DNA of 64,000 nt from Belnapia mucosa (GTDB lineage Bacteria > Pseudomonadota > Alphaproteobacteria > Acetobacterales > Acetobacteraceae): the NCBI RefSeq assembly GCF_016775475.1, contig NZ_JAEUXJ010000016.1, forward strand, positions 1 to 64,000, read 5' to 3'. Made by a program: the position numbers and the translations under genes. The notes under the pieces were generated by a model. The model did not search any database. It was not told where the DNA came from and was given only the letters and a program-made list of their open reading frames with translations. How positions within the stretch are numbered: the first letter of the stretch is position 1; each line of letters begins with the position of its first letter. Below are positions 40,967-48,785 of this stretch, piece after piece.

Positions 40967-42138
40967 CAGACGGCTCCCTTCGCCCTGAGCGCCGCCAGCT
41001 CCGCCTCGCCCACGCCGAACTCCGCCAGCACCTCGGCGGTGTGCTCGCCACGCTCCGGCGTCGGCCGGCGCGGCGGCTCGACGCCGTCGAGGTTCATCGG
41101 CGCCCGCACCAGGTGCAGTTCCCCGAGCGTCGGGTGCGGCACCGCCCATTCCAGGCCGAGATGCTGCACCTGCGGATCGGCGAAGACCTGGTCCATGGAA
41201 TAGACCGGGCCGCTCGGCACGCCGGCCTTGTTCAGCCGCTCGATCCAGCTCGCGCTGGTATCCTCCAGCAGCGCCTTCTGCAGCAGCGCATTGGTCTTGG
41301 CGCGGTTGGCGGCGCGGGACTTGTCGGTGGCGAAATCCGGGTCCTTCGCCTCTTCCTCGATGCCGAGCGTCTCGACGATCCGCCGCCACATCTCCTGTCC
41401 GCCGCCGGCCAGGTTCATCATGCCGTCCTTGGTGTGGAACAGGCCGGTCGGCACCGTGGTCGGATGGTCGTTGCCCGCCTGCTTCGGCACCTCATGCTTC
41501 ATGGTCCAGCGCGTCGCCTGGAAATCCATCATCGCGACCATCGCTTCCAGCAGGCTGGTGTGGACCCAGCGGCCGCGGCCGGTCTGCTCCCGCTCCAGCA
41601 GCGCCACCATGATGCCGAGCGCGGTGTAGAGCCCCGCCGTCAGGTCGGCGACAGGGATGCCGACGCGCACCGGCCCCTGCCCGGGCAGGCCGGTCACGCT
41701 CATCAGCCCGCCCATGCCCTGGGCGATCTGGTCGAAGCCCGGCCGCCGCGCATAGGGCCCGGTCTGGCCGAAGCCGCTGATCGAGCCGAGCACGATGCGC
41801 GGATTGATCGCCGACAGCGCCGGATAGTCGATGCCGAGCCGCGTCTTCACATCGGGCCGGTAGTTCTCGACCACGACATCCGCCTTCTCGACCATCCGCT
41901 TGAACAGCGCGAGCCCGTCCGGATTCTTCAGGTTGATGGTGACGCCGCGCTTGTTGCGATGGACATGCTGGAAATCCGGCCCATGCCGCTCGCCGCCCAT
42001 CCCCTTGCCGGTATCGATCTCATCCGGCGCCTCGATCTTGATGACATTGGCGCCCCAGTCGGCGAGCTGGCGCACGCAGGTCGGACCGGAACGAACACGG
42101 GTGAGGTCGAGGACGGTGAAGCGCGCGAGCGGCAGCAT
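40966..42138 (-). CDS. CaiB/BaiF family CoA-transferase
   Basis: 390-aa class III CoA-transferase. MLPLARFTVLDLTRVRSGPT and IKIEAPDEID start the fold, and the catalytic aspartate is in GFDQIAQGMGGLMS. These enzymes move CoA between carboxylic acids without ping-pong hydrolysis. It is the first gene of an operon with tarD (1-bp overlap), so its substrate may be tartrate-related or a neighbouring hydroxy acid, but that is inference. ATG 42138 has an AGGAGGAG ribosome site. It is divergent from the enoyl-CoA hydratase, with 60 bp between start codons. Confidence 0.9.
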   Translation of the reverse strand: MLPLARFTVLDLTRVRSGPTCVRQLADWGANVIKIEAPDEIDTGKGMGGERHGPDFQHVHRNKRGVTINLKNPDGLALFKRMVEKADVVVENYRPDVKTRLGIDYPALSAINPRIVLGSISGFGQTGPYARRPGFDQIAQGMGGLMSVTGLPGQGPVRVGIPVADLTAGLYTALGIMVALLEREQTGRGRWVHTSLLEAMVAMMDFQATRWTMKHEVPKQAGNDHPTTVPTGLFHTKDGMMNLAGGGQEMWRRIVETLGIEEEAKDPDFATDKSRAANRAKTNALLQKALLEDTSASWIERLNKAGVPSGPVYSMDQVFADPQVQHLGLEWAVPHPTLGELHLVRAPMNLDGVEPPRRPTPERGEHTAEVLAEFGVGEAELAALRAKGAV

Positions 42139-42198
42139 GGTTGGAGGCTCCTCCTGATCACGGTAGCCTTGCCGGCGAACCACCGGGGAGGCAAGTCC

Positions 42199-42975
42199 AT
42201 GGATGAACTGCTCTACGAGATCCGCGACGGCATCGGCTTCGTCACGCTGAACCGGCCGCAGGCCCGCAACGCCCTGACCTTCCCGATGTATGAGCGGCTG
42301 CGGGAGATCGCCTCGGGCGCCGCCGCCGACGATGCGCTGAAGGTCCTCGTCATCACCGGCGCCGGGGAGAAGGCCTTCGCCGCCGGCACCGACATCTCCC
42401 AGTTCCGCGAATTCCGCACGCCCGAGGATGCGCTGGCCTATGAGGAGCGGATCGACCGCGTCCTCGTCGCGCTGGAGGAATGCCCGAAGCCGACCATCGC
42501 CGCCATCTCCGGCGCCGCGACCGGGGGCGGCGCGGCCATCGCCGCAGTCTGCGACCTGCGGATCGCGGCCGCCAATGCCCGCTTCGGCTTTCCGATCGCC
42601 AAGACCCTCGGCAATTGCCTGTCGATGGCGAATTACGGCCGCCTCGCCGCGCTGATCGGCCCGGCCCGGGTGCTGGACCTGATCTACACCGCCCGGCTGG
42701 TCGAGGCGGAGGAGGCCCGCGCCATCGGCCTCGTCTCCGAGATCCTGCCGGACCATGCGGCCCTGCAGGCGCGCGCCGAGGCCCTGGCCCGGACCGTCGC
42801 CGGCCATGCGCCGCTGACCCTGCGGGCGACCAAGGAGGCGATGCGCCGCCTCCGCCTGGCCGCGCGTTCGGTGAATGGCGACGACCTGGTGGAGATGTGC
42901 TTCACCAGCGCCGATTTCCGCGAAGGGGTGGACGCCTTCCTGGCCCGCCGCCCGGCCCAATGGACCGGACGCTAA
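42199..42975 (+). CDS. Enoyl-CoA hydratase/isomerase family protein
   Basis: 258-aa crotonase-fold enzyme. The oxyanion-hole glycine region is AGEKAFAAGTDISQF and the second site ISGAATGGGAAIAAVCDLRIAAANARFGFP. Acidic residues at the usual hydratase positions are only partly obvious, so isomerase or another crotonase chemistry is possible. A GGGGAGG ribosome site precedes ATG 42199. It is divergent from the CoA-transferase/tarD operon, which suggests one CoA-dependent catabolic route. Confidence 0.88.
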   Translation: MDELLYEIRDGIGFVTLNRPQARNALTFPMYERLREIASGAAADDALKVLVITGAGEKAFAAGTDISQFREFRTPEDALAYEERIDRVLVALEECPKPTIAAISGAATGGGAAIAAVCDLRIAAANARFGFPIAKTLGNCLSMANYGRLAALIGPARVLDLIYTARLVEAEEARAIGLVSEILPDHAALQARAEALARTVAGHAPLTLRATKEAMRRLRLAARSVNGDDLVEMCFTSADFREGVDAFLARRPAQWTGR

Positions 42976-43085
42976 GGTTTCGCACCGGGTCACGCCCGCG
43001 CGATTGATCGTGTTCTGCAATAAACCCGTGCGCGTCACGGGCGCTGTTCTTCCCGTAACGGTAAGAAATGGAGTGGAACAGCCCG

Positions 43086-43484
43086 ATGCGTAAGACCCTT
43101 CTGCTTTCAGCGACTATCCTGGGACTTGCCTCCTTCGGGATGGCGCAGGCCCAGACGGCGACCGGCCAGACCCGCAGCGGCACCACGACCACGACCCCGG
43201 GCACCATGACCCCGGGCATGGGCACCAATGCGGTCCCGAATGCGCCGGGCACCCTCCCCCAGGTGGGCGGCGGCGTCACCTCCGGTGCCGGCGCCCCGAC
43301 CTCGGCGCTGCCGGGCGAATCCCCCGGCGGCCGCGGCGCTCCGCCTCCGGGCCGGGCGAATCCTCCGGGCCTCGGCGCCGGCACTGGCGGCAGCCCGCTG
43401 ACGCCGGGTGGCGCAATCCGTCCGGGCGCCACCCCCGGCGGCACCGGCACCTCCGGCAACGCCCAGAGCGGCGGCGGCGGCTGA
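43086..43484 (+). CDS. Pro/Gly/Thr-rich exported protein
   Basis: 132-aa product with a Sec signal peptide (MRKTLLLSATILGLASFGMAQAQ) and then a low-complexity chain of Gly, Pro, Thr and Ala, such as PGTMTPGMGTNAVPNAPGTL and GGRGAPPPGRANPPG. No cysteines, no charged clusters. Likely an intrinsically disordered periplasmic or surface protein; no family recognised. ATG 43086 was preferred over 43068 because the basic n-region begins there. A very strong terminator follows, which implies the transcript is well expressed. Confidence 0.7.
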   Translation: MRKTLLLSATILGLASFGMAQAQTATGQTRSGTTTTTPGTMTPGMGTNAVPNAPGTLPQVGGGVTSGAGAPTSALPGESPGGRGAPPPGRANPPGLGAGTGGSPLTPGGAIRPGATPGGTGTSGNAQSGGGG

Positions 43485-43496
43485 TCGCCGCCCCTC

Positions 43497-43556
43497 CCGT
43501 CAGTCCGATCTGACGGCGGCCCGGATCGCACCCGCGATCCGGGCCGTTTCTTTATG
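43497..43556 (+). terminator. Strong intrinsic terminator
   Basis: A 7-bp hairpin CCGTCAG-TCCGAT-CTGACGG (43497-43516) is followed by a perfect 12-bp stem GGCCCGGATCGC / GCGATCCGGGCC (43518-43545, 4-nt loop) and then GTTTCTTTA. It ends the exported-protein transcript and also separates it from the converging yajC operon. Confidence 0.85.
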
Positions 43557-43989
43557 GCTCGAAGCCTGGTCCCGGGTGCAGGCCGGGCGCGAAGCGGTGG
43601 AAGCTCTCGGCCAGTGCCGCCGGCCAGCTGGCCCAGCGGCCCGGTGCGAGGAAGACCGCCGCGCCATCGATCAGCAGCAGCAGGAACAGCCGCTCCTGTT
43701 CGGTGTCATAGGCGAGATAGAGGCCCCGCTCCGCCTCCCGGCTCCAGCCGACCAGCCAGCGCTCCTCGACCAGGGTGACGGGCGGGCCCGGCAGGCGAAG
43801 CCCCTCATAGACCGATTGCTGCCGCCCGCGGGCGGCGCCGCGCAGCAGGGGCGAGACGCCCGGCGCGGCGGCGAGCGCCACCAGATCGGCCCCGGCCAGC
43901 GCCCGCGCCGCGGGATCGGCCGCCTGCGCGGATCGCGTCACCAAGGGGGGCACCGGCAGCAGCGCCGCCAGTGCCCGGCGGGGAATCAC
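43552..43989 (-). CDS. Hypothetical protein downstream of yajC
   Basis: 145-aa product starting at GTG 43989, which overlaps the yajC stop (GTGA). A weak signal-like segment (ALAALLPVPPLVTRSAQA) opens it. The rest includes VYEGLRLPGPPVTLVEERWLVGWSREAERGLYLAYDTEQERLFLLLLIDGAAVFLAPGRW, a compact alpha/beta-looking region. No family recognised. Translational coupling to yajC suggests an envelope role. The stop codon lies at the edge of the strong terminator. Confidence 0.6.
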   Translation of the reverse strand: MIPRRALAALLPVPPLVTRSAQAADPAARALAGADLVALAAAPGVSPLLRGAARGRQQSVYEGLRLPGPPVTLVEERWLVGWSREAERGLYLAYDTEQERLFLLLLIDGAAVFLAPGRWASWPAALAESFHRFAPGLHPGPGFEP

Positions 43990-44315
43990 CCCTTCGCCTC
44001 GGTCCCGATCGGCTTCAGCACGTCGCCGATGGTCTGGCGCAGAACGCTGACGCGGACATTGGGGGCGATCTCCACCTCCACCTCGTCCACGCCGTCCTTC
44101 ACGGTGACGACCTTGGCGATGATGCCGCCCGCGGTCAGCACCCGGTCGCCGCGCTTGAGCGAGGCGAGCAGCGCCCGATGCTCCTTCTGCTTCTTCTGCT
44201 GCGGGCGGATCAGCAGGAAGTAGAAGACGCCGAAGATCAGCAGCAGCGGCGCAAGCTGCGTGACGAGGCCCACGGCGCCGGCGGCATCCTGGGCATAGGC
44301 AGGCGAGATCAGCAT
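43986..44315 (-). CDS. yajC: Preprotein translocase accessory subunit YajC
   Basis: 109-aa inner-membrane protein with a single N-terminal helix (LAPLLLIFGVFYFLLIRPQQKKQKEH) followed by the small cytoplasmic domain (LKRGDRVLTAGGIIAKVV...). The RPQQKKQKEH motif is diagnostic. YajC associates with SecDF and SecYEG. In most relatives secD and secF follow; here a short hypothetical gene follows instead. ATG 44315 has an AAGGAA ribosome site. It is divergent from DUF815 with 94 bp between. Confidence 0.95.
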   Translation of the reverse strand: MLISPAYAQDAAGAVGLVTQLAPLLLIFGVFYFLLIRPQQKKQKEHRALLASLKRGDRVLTAGGIIAKVVTVKDGVDEVEVEIAPNVRVSVLRQTIGDVLKPIGTEAKG

Positions 44316-44409
44316 CCCGGGCGATTTCCTTGTTGAGCCGGCTGTCGTATGGCGGGCGCAAACTAGCCGCAGCCCCCCGCCCGTCAAGGGCGGCCGCACC
44401 GGAGGCCCG

Positions 44410-45264
44410 ATGGACACCGCCCTGCTGACCCGCATCGCCGAGGCGCTGGAGCGCCTGGCTCCGCCGCCCCCCGCCCCGCCCCGGCTGGACGGCGCCGATG
44501 CCTTCGTCTGGCATCCGGAGCCGCTGCCCAGCTTGTCCCCGGTGCCGCGCGTGTCCCGCGTGGCGATCGGCCTGCTGCAGGGGATCGAGCGGCAGCGCGG
44601 CCTGCTGCTGGAGAACACGCTGCGCTTCGCCCGCGGCCTGCCGGCCAACAACGTGATGCTCTGGGGCGCGCGCGGGATGGGCAAGTCGTCGCTCGTCAAG
44701 GCCGCGCATGCCGCGGCGCTGGAGGAGCGGGCCGGCAGCCTGGCCCTGATCGAGATCCAGCGTGAGGACATCCGCACCCTGCCGGCGCTGCTGAACATCC
44801 TCCGCGCCCAGTCCCGCCGCTGCCTGGTCTTCTGCGACGACCTCTCCTTCGAGCGGGAGGATGCCGACTACAAGGCGCTGAAGAGCGTGCTCGATGGTGG
44901 GATCGAGGGCCGGCCGGCCAATGTCCTGTTCTACGCCACCAGCAACCGCCGCCACCTGATGCCGCGCGACATGATCGAGAATGAGCGCAGCACGGCCATC
45001 AACCCCTCCGAGGCGACGGAGGAGAAGGTCTCGCTCAGCGACCGCTTCGGCCTCTGGATCGGCTTCCATAATTGCGACCAGCCGACCTATTTCGCCATGG
45101 TCGAGGGCTATGCCGCGGCGCTCGGCATCACCCTCCCGGCGGAGCAGGTGCGGCGCGAGGCGAATGAGTGGTCGGTGACCCGCGGCGGGCGCTCCGGCCG
45201 GGTGGCCTGGCAGTTCATCCAGGATCTCGCGGGGCGGCAGGGGCTGAGCGGGGAGACGGGGTGA
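44410..45264 (+). CDS. DUF815 AAA-type ATP-binding protein
   Basis: 284-aa protein of the DUF815 family. Walker A is LWGARGMGKSSLVKAA (near residue 85), the Walker-B-like segment CLVFCDDLSF, and sensor region VLFYATSNRRHLMPRDM. The family sits next to yajC in many alphaproteobacteria, as here, but its function is not established. Cytoplasmic. A GGAGG ribosome site precedes ATG 44410. The toxin-antitoxin promoter begins just after its stop. Confidence 0.9.
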   Translation: MDTALLTRIAEALERLAPPPPAPPRLDGADAFVWHPEPLPSLSPVPRVSRVAIGLLQGIERQRGLLLENTLRFARGLPANNVMLWGARGMGKSSLVKAAHAAALEERAGSLALIEIQREDIRTLPALLNILRAQSRRCLVFCDDLSFEREDADYKALKSVLDGGIEGRPANVLFYATSNRRHLMPRDMIENERSTAINPSEATEEKVSLSDRFGLWIGFHNCDQPTYFAMVEGYAAALGITLPAEQVRREANEWSVTRGGRSGRVAWQFIQDLAGRQGLSGETG

Positions 45265-45272
45265 GGTTTGCC

Positions 45273-45305
45273 TTGCGGCGGCGCTTCGCGTACTTATATT
45301 GGTAC
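45273..45305 (+). promoter_or_regulatory. Promoter and palindromic operator of the yefM-yoeB pair
   Basis: TTGCGG (45273-45278), 16-bp spacer, TATATT (45295-45300). The -10 lies inside the imperfect palindrome CGTAC-TTATATTG-GTACG (45288-45305). The GTAC core is like the known YefM operator core TGTACA, consistent with autorepression by the complex. Confidence 0.6.
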
Positions 45306-45322
45306 GTGAAAGGGCTGCCCGC

Positions 45323-45598
45323 ATGACCCAGGTGACCTTTACCGAGTTGCGCCAGAACCTCGCCCGCTATCTGGATGAGGCGGTGGATAGTGCTGCTCCG
45401 GTCTTGGTCACCCGCCAGGGCGGCAAGGGCAATGTGGTGCTGATGTCGGAACGTGAATTCGCCTCCTGGCAGGAGACGGTGCATCTGCTCAGCAGCCCGA
45501 GGAATGCCGAGCGGTTGCGCGAGGCGACCCGCAGCTTCGATGCCGGCGAGGAACCGGCCATAGTGATCCCGGCCGGGGAAGCGCTGCCGCAGTCCTGA
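45323..45598 (+). CDS. yefM: YefM/Phd family antitoxin
   Basis: 91-aa antitoxin. The N-terminal DNA-binding domain reads TQVTFTELRQNLARYLDEAVDSAAPVLVTRQGGKGNVVLMSEREFASW, and the C-terminal toxin-binding tail follows (LLSSPRNAERLREATRSFD). It neutralises the YoeB toxin encoded 4 bp downstream and represses the operon. ATG 45323 gives the family N terminus. Confidence 0.92.
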   Translation: MTQVTFTELRQNLARYLDEAVDSAAPVLVTRQGGKGNVVLMSEREFASWQETVHLLSSPRNAERLREATRSFDAGEEPAIVIPAGEALPQS

Positions 45599-45601
45599 CC
45601 G

Positions 45602-45880
45602 GTGGCGATGGAAGTCCGCTTCGCGCCCGCCGCCTGGGCGGATCTGCGCCACTGGGCCGAAGCCGACCGGGAGGTCTTCTTCCGCCTCCTCGCCCTGATC
45701 GAGGATGCCAGGCGCAACCCCTTCCGCGGCCTCGGCAAGCCGGAACCGCTGCGCGGCGAATTTGCCGGCTGGTGGTCCCGCCGGATCACCGGCGAGCATC
45801 GGCTGGTCTACCGTGTCGCTGGCAAGCCGGGCGAGGATCAGCGGATCGAAGTCGCCCAGTGCCGCTACCACTATGGCTGA
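45602..45880 (+). CDS. yoeB: YoeB/Txe family mRNA-interferase toxin
   Basis: 92-aa ribosome-dependent endoribonuclease of the RelE superfamily. Core is FRGLGKPEPLRGEFAGWWSRRITGEHRLVYRVAG, and the C terminus IEVAQCRYHYG ends with the His-Tyr pair used in catalysis. The glutamate (RGEF) and arginines expected for mRNA cleavage are present, so it should be active. It starts at GTG 45602 or ATG 45608. Its 3' end overlaps the convergent XRE gene by 10 bp. Confidence 0.92.
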   Translation: MAMEVRFAPAAWADLRHWAEADREVFFRLLALIEDARRNPFRGLGKPEPLRGEFAGWWSRRITGEHRLVYRVAGKPGEDQRIEVAQCRYHYG

Positions 45881-46308
45881 CGCCGCCCGCCCCTGAGCTG
45901 CTTCACCGGCACCGCATCCGGCGCCTCCTCCGGCCCGGCCATCTTGCGGACCACCAGCAGCACCGCCGCCTTGGCGCTGAATTCCAGCTTCCGGTAGGCC
46001 CGCAGCAGCCCCTCCTCATCGCCAGCGAGCAGGCCGAGGGAGCCCTGCTCCTCCTCCAGCCATTCGGCCGGCGGCGGCACGTCGGGGTCGAGTCCGACCA
46101 GGTAGGAGACGGAGGTCGAGAGCGCCTCGGCCAGCCGCCGCAGCCGGTCGCCGCGTGGGACCGGTGCCCGCCCGTCCAGCAGCCGTTCCACGAAATCCGG
46201 CGGCAGGCCGGCGGCGCGGCTTGCCGCCTCGGGCGTCAACCCCAGCCGCTCCAGCCGCCCTTCGATCAGCGCCGCCATGGGCGGCGAGGTATCCGTCTCT
46301 TCCTCCAT
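45871..46308 (-). CDS. XRE-family HTH regulator
   Basis: 145-aa protein with an N-terminal Cro/CI-type HTH (residues about 12-70: ALIEGRLERLGLTPEAASRAAGLPPDFVERLLDG, then GDRLRRLAEALSTSVSYLVG). The C-terminal half (AYRKLEFSAKAAVLLVVRKM) is helical. It converges on yoeB and carries a 26-bp dyad 48 bp upstream of its start, probably for autoregulation. Its targets are unknown. Confidence 0.85.
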   Translation of the reverse strand: MEEETDTSPPMAALIEGRLERLGLTPEAASRAAGLPPDFVERLLDGRAPVPRGDRLRRLAEALSTSVSYLVGLDPDVPPPAEWLEEEQGSLGLLAGDEEGLLRAYRKLEFSAKAAVLLVVRKMAGPEEAPDAVPVKQLRGGRRQP

Positions 46309-46355
46309 ATCCCTGCAACGCCGCGGCGGGGACGGGTTTTCATTGCGGATCGGGA

Positions 46356-46381
46356 GAGGTCGATATAGGATTATCGTCCTC
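46356..46381 (-). promoter_or_regulatory. Dyad operator candidate upstream of the XRE gene
   Basis: GAGGTCGATA-TAGGAT-TATCGTCCTC, 10-bp arms with one mismatch and a 6-bp centre, 48 bp upstream of the XRE start codon in an AT-richer patch. Geometry suits a dimeric Cro/CI-type repressor. Confidence 0.5.
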
Positions 46382-46420
46382 GTTCTTTGACAGCCGCATC
46401 CGCCTCTGGTTTGCCCGGGT

Positions 46421-46515
46421 CCCGCCCGTCATGCGCGGGCTTGACCCACGCATCCCTCACCGCCGGAATTCCCGGCTGACAGAAGATGGCCGGGTCAAGC
46501 CCGGCCATGACGGGG
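46421..46515. repeat. Alphaproteobacterial inverted repeat element
   Basis: Left arm 46421-46454 (CCGTCATGCGCGGGCTTGAC...) and right arm 46485-46515 (GATGGCCGGGTCAAGCC...) are inverted copies around a short spacer. The CATG-GCCGGG-CTTGACCC theme, which read in frame gives 'GLDPRI...VKPGHDG', is a familiar dispersed palindromic element of this class. It lies between the XRE and histidine kinase genes. Confidence 0.75.
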
Positions 46516-46557
46516 AGGGCAGCAGGGGGGTTTGTCCGAAGGCTGCAGCTTCGGCCT

Positions 46558-47904
46558 TCAGGCGGGCAGCGTTGCCAGCGCCACCAGCCCGCCGCCCGCC
46601 CGGTTCTGCAGCACCACATCGCCGCCATGGGCGCGGAGGATGTTCCGTGCGATCGGCAGGCCGAGCCCGGTGCCGCCCGTCTCGCGGTTGCGGCTCGCCT
46701 CTAGCCGGCGGAAGGGCTGGAAGACCGCCTCCAGCTCCTCCGGCGGAATGCCCGGCCCGGCATCCTCGATCGCCAGCCGCACCGGCCGCCCCGCCGCCTC
46801 GGGCGGGGAGAGTGCCAGCCGTGCCGCGCCGCCATAGGCCAGCGCATTTCCGACCAGATTGGCCAGCGCCCGCTTCAGCGCCACCGGCCGGGCCGGCACC
46901 ACCAGATGCTCGGGCCCCTGATAGCCGATGGCGGCGGCAAGGTCGGGCCGAGCATCCGCCGCCTCGTCCAGCACGGTGCGGCAGAGCGCGGCGAGGTCGA
47001 GCGGCACGGTCGGCTCGGCCGCCGCATCGTCGCGGGCGAAGGCCAGCGTCGCTGCCACCATCGCCTCCATCTCCTCGAGATCGGCGAGCATCTTCCGCCG
47101 CTGTTCGTCGTCATCCATGAACTCGGCGCGCAGCCGCAGCCGGGTGATCGGCGTCCGCAGGTCATGGCCGATGGCGGCCAGCATCTGGGTGCGGTCGCCG
47201 ACGAAGCGGCGGATGCGCTCCGCCATGGTGTTGAAGGCGCGGGCCGCGGTGGCGACCTCGCTCGGCCCGGTCTCCGGCATGGGCGGCGCATTCACGTCGC
47301 GGCCCAGCCGCTCCGCCGCCTCGGCCAGCGTCCGCACCGGCCGGGTCAGCCGCCGCACCGCCCAGAGGATCAGCAGGCACGCCGCCAGGGTCATGGCCAG
47401 GAAGGCGATCAGGAAGGTCTCGGAATGCCAGGGCCGCGGCGGCGGCAGCTCGATCCGCAGGTTGAGCCATTCTCCGGTCGGGAGCCGCAGGCTGGCGCGG
47501 AAGACCGGCGCCCGCTGCTCCCAGGAGGTGATGATCTCCCGCGGCCGGAAACGCGGCGGCCCGCCGCCCAGCAGGTCGAGCCGCAGCATCCGCGCGATCG
47601 GCGGCGGCACCGGCGGCTGGTCGAGCCGGGCCATCGGCAAGTCGTCCAGCGTCGCGGTCAGCCCGGCCGGGAGTTCGAGCTCGGCCAGCATCTGCCCGCG
47701 CCGCTCGGCCGGGGCCAGGATCACGGTGCGCCAGGCGCTGATGGCGCGGGCCGAGATCTCCCGCGCCTGGGAGAAGCGCTGGAGGTCCACCCGGTCGAGC
47801 GCATGGATGGTGAGGCCGGCCGCCTGCACCGCCGTCAGCGCCAGCAGCAGCACCAGGGCAGTCCGCCCGGCAAGGCTCCGCGGCCAGGCCCGCCAGCCCT
47901 TCAA
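46558..47904 (-). CDS. Two-component sensor histidine kinase (EnvZ-like)
   Basis: 448-aa inner-membrane kinase: TM1 about 15-35, periplasmic domain about 40-160, TM2 about 163-182 and a HAMP domain. The phospho-acceptor is His247 in IGHDLRTPITRLRLRAEFM, followed by the HATPase domain (N box LKRALANLVGNALAYGG; G1 DAGPGIPPEELEAVFQPF; G2 GGTGLGLPIARNI). The TTG 47904 start overlaps the regulator stop (4 bp). The periplasmic domain has no family I recognise, so the signal is unknown. Confidence 0.9.
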   Translation of the reverse strand: MKGWRAWPRSLAGRTALVLLLALTAVQAAGLTIHALDRVDLQRFSQAREISARAISAWRTVILAPAERRGQMLAELELPAGLTATLDDLPMARLDQPPVPPPIARMLRLDLLGGGPPRFRPREIITSWEQRAPVFRASLRLPTGEWLNLRIELPPPRPWHSETFLIAFLAMTLAACLLILWAVRRLTRPVRTLAEAAERLGRDVNAPPMPETGPSEVATAARAFNTMAERIRRFVGDRTQMLAAIGHDLRTPITRLRLRAEFMDDDEQRRKMLADLEEMEAMVAATLAFARDDAAAEPTVPLDLAALCRTVLDEAADARPDLAAAIGYQGPEHLVVPARPVALKRALANLVGNALAYGGAARLALSPPEAAGRPVRLAIEDAGPGIPPEELEAVFQPFRRLEASRNRETGGTGLGLPIARNILRAHGGDVVLQNRAGGGLVALATLPA

Positions 47905-48620
47905 CTGCGCTCCACCGTCGCGGCAAGGACATAGCCGCCGCCACGCACCGTCTTGATGAGGCTGGGGTTGCGCCCGTCATCCTCCAGCTTGCGGCGGAGG
48001 CGGGAGACGGCGACATCGATGGCGCGGTCGAAGGGCCCGGCCTGGCGACCGCGCAGCAGGTCCATCAGCATGTCCCGCGTCAGCACCCGGTTGGGGCGTT
48101 CGACCAGCACCTGCAGCAGCTCATACTCACCGCCCGTCAGCGGCACCTCGGCGCCGTCGGGGTTGAGCAGGCGGCGGCGCGCCGGCTCCAGCGTCCAGCC
48201 ACCGAAGCGCACCGCCTTGGCCGCCGGCTCCTTCGGCGTCCCGCCCTCGCCCGAGGCGCGGCGCAGCACGGCGCGGATGCGGGCCAGAAGCTCCCGCGGG
48301 TTGAAGGGCTTGCTGAGATAGTCGTCGGCGCCGAGCTCCAGCCCGACGATGCGGTCGGTCTCGTCGCCCATGGCGGTGAGCATGACGATCGGCACATCGC
48401 CCTGGCTGCGCAGCCATTTGGCGAAGTCCAGCCCGCTCTCGCCCGGCAGCATGAGGTCGAGCACGACGAGATGGTAGCGGCCGAGCGGCCAGAGCCGCCG
48501 CGCCTCCCTCGCATCCCGGGCGGCGGCGACGCGCATGCCCTGGCGTTCGAGGAATTTCGAGAGGAGGTCGCGGATCTCGCGGTCGTCGTCGACGACCAGG
48601 ATATGGGGCTGGGGTTCCAT
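47901..48620 (-). CDS. OmpR-family response regulator
   Basis: 239-aa regulator. Receiver with Asp55 (VVLDLMLPG), acidic pocket DDD at 11-13 and Lys104 (YLSKPFNP); the C-terminal winged helix carries EYELLQVLVERPNRVLTRDMLMDLLRG and AIDVAVSRLRRKLEDDGRNPSLIKTVRGGGYVL. ATG 48620 follows a -10-like TATGTT (48635-48630). A tandem 10-bp direct repeat 41 bp upstream suggests autoregulation. Pairs with the downstream kinase. Confidence 0.93.
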   Translation of the reverse strand: MEPQPHILVVDDDREIRDLLSKFLERQGMRVAAARDAREARRLWPLGRYHLVVLDLMLPGESGLDFAKWLRSQGDVPIVMLTAMGDETDRIVGLELGADDYLSKPFNPRELLARIRAVLRRASGEGGTPKEPAAKAVRFGGWTLEPARRRLLNPDGAEVPLTGGEYELLQVLVERPNRVLTRDMLMDLLRGRQAGPFDRAIDVAVSRLRRKLEDDGRNPSLIKTVRGGGYVLAATVERS

Positions 48621-48660
48621 GGTGTTTGTAACATAGCGCGGGCGGGGCGCCTGTGCGCCG

Positions 48661-48680
48661 GGCCGTTGCAGGCCGTTGCA
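48661..48680 (-). promoter_or_regulatory. Tandem direct repeat upstream of the response regulator
   Basis: GGCCGTTGCA repeated exactly twice without a spacer. OmpR-type regulators usually bind tandem half-sites with a period of about 10 to 11 bp, so this is a candidate autoregulatory site. The -10 TATGTT at 48635-48630 lies about 25 bp downstream on the minus strand; no good -35 is visible, as expected for an activated promoter. Confidence 0.5.
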
Positions 48681-48785
48681 ATTCAACACGGAAGGCACCT
48701 TCCGCCGGCAACATGGCGGGTCCAGCTTCACGGGGTCGGCGCGCCTCTGCCCCACCGGGGCGTGGATCGGCTATAGGCGGCGGGG

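Noticed and set aside
41041-42198. N-terminal extension of the enoyl-CoA hydratase
   Set aside because: It is antisense to the CoA-transferase; ATG 42199 has a ribosome site and matches the family start.
42139-43038. Upstream N-terminal extension of the CaiB gene
   Set aside because: The family N terminus and a strong ribosome site place the start at 42138; the extension is antisense to the enoyl-CoA hydratase.
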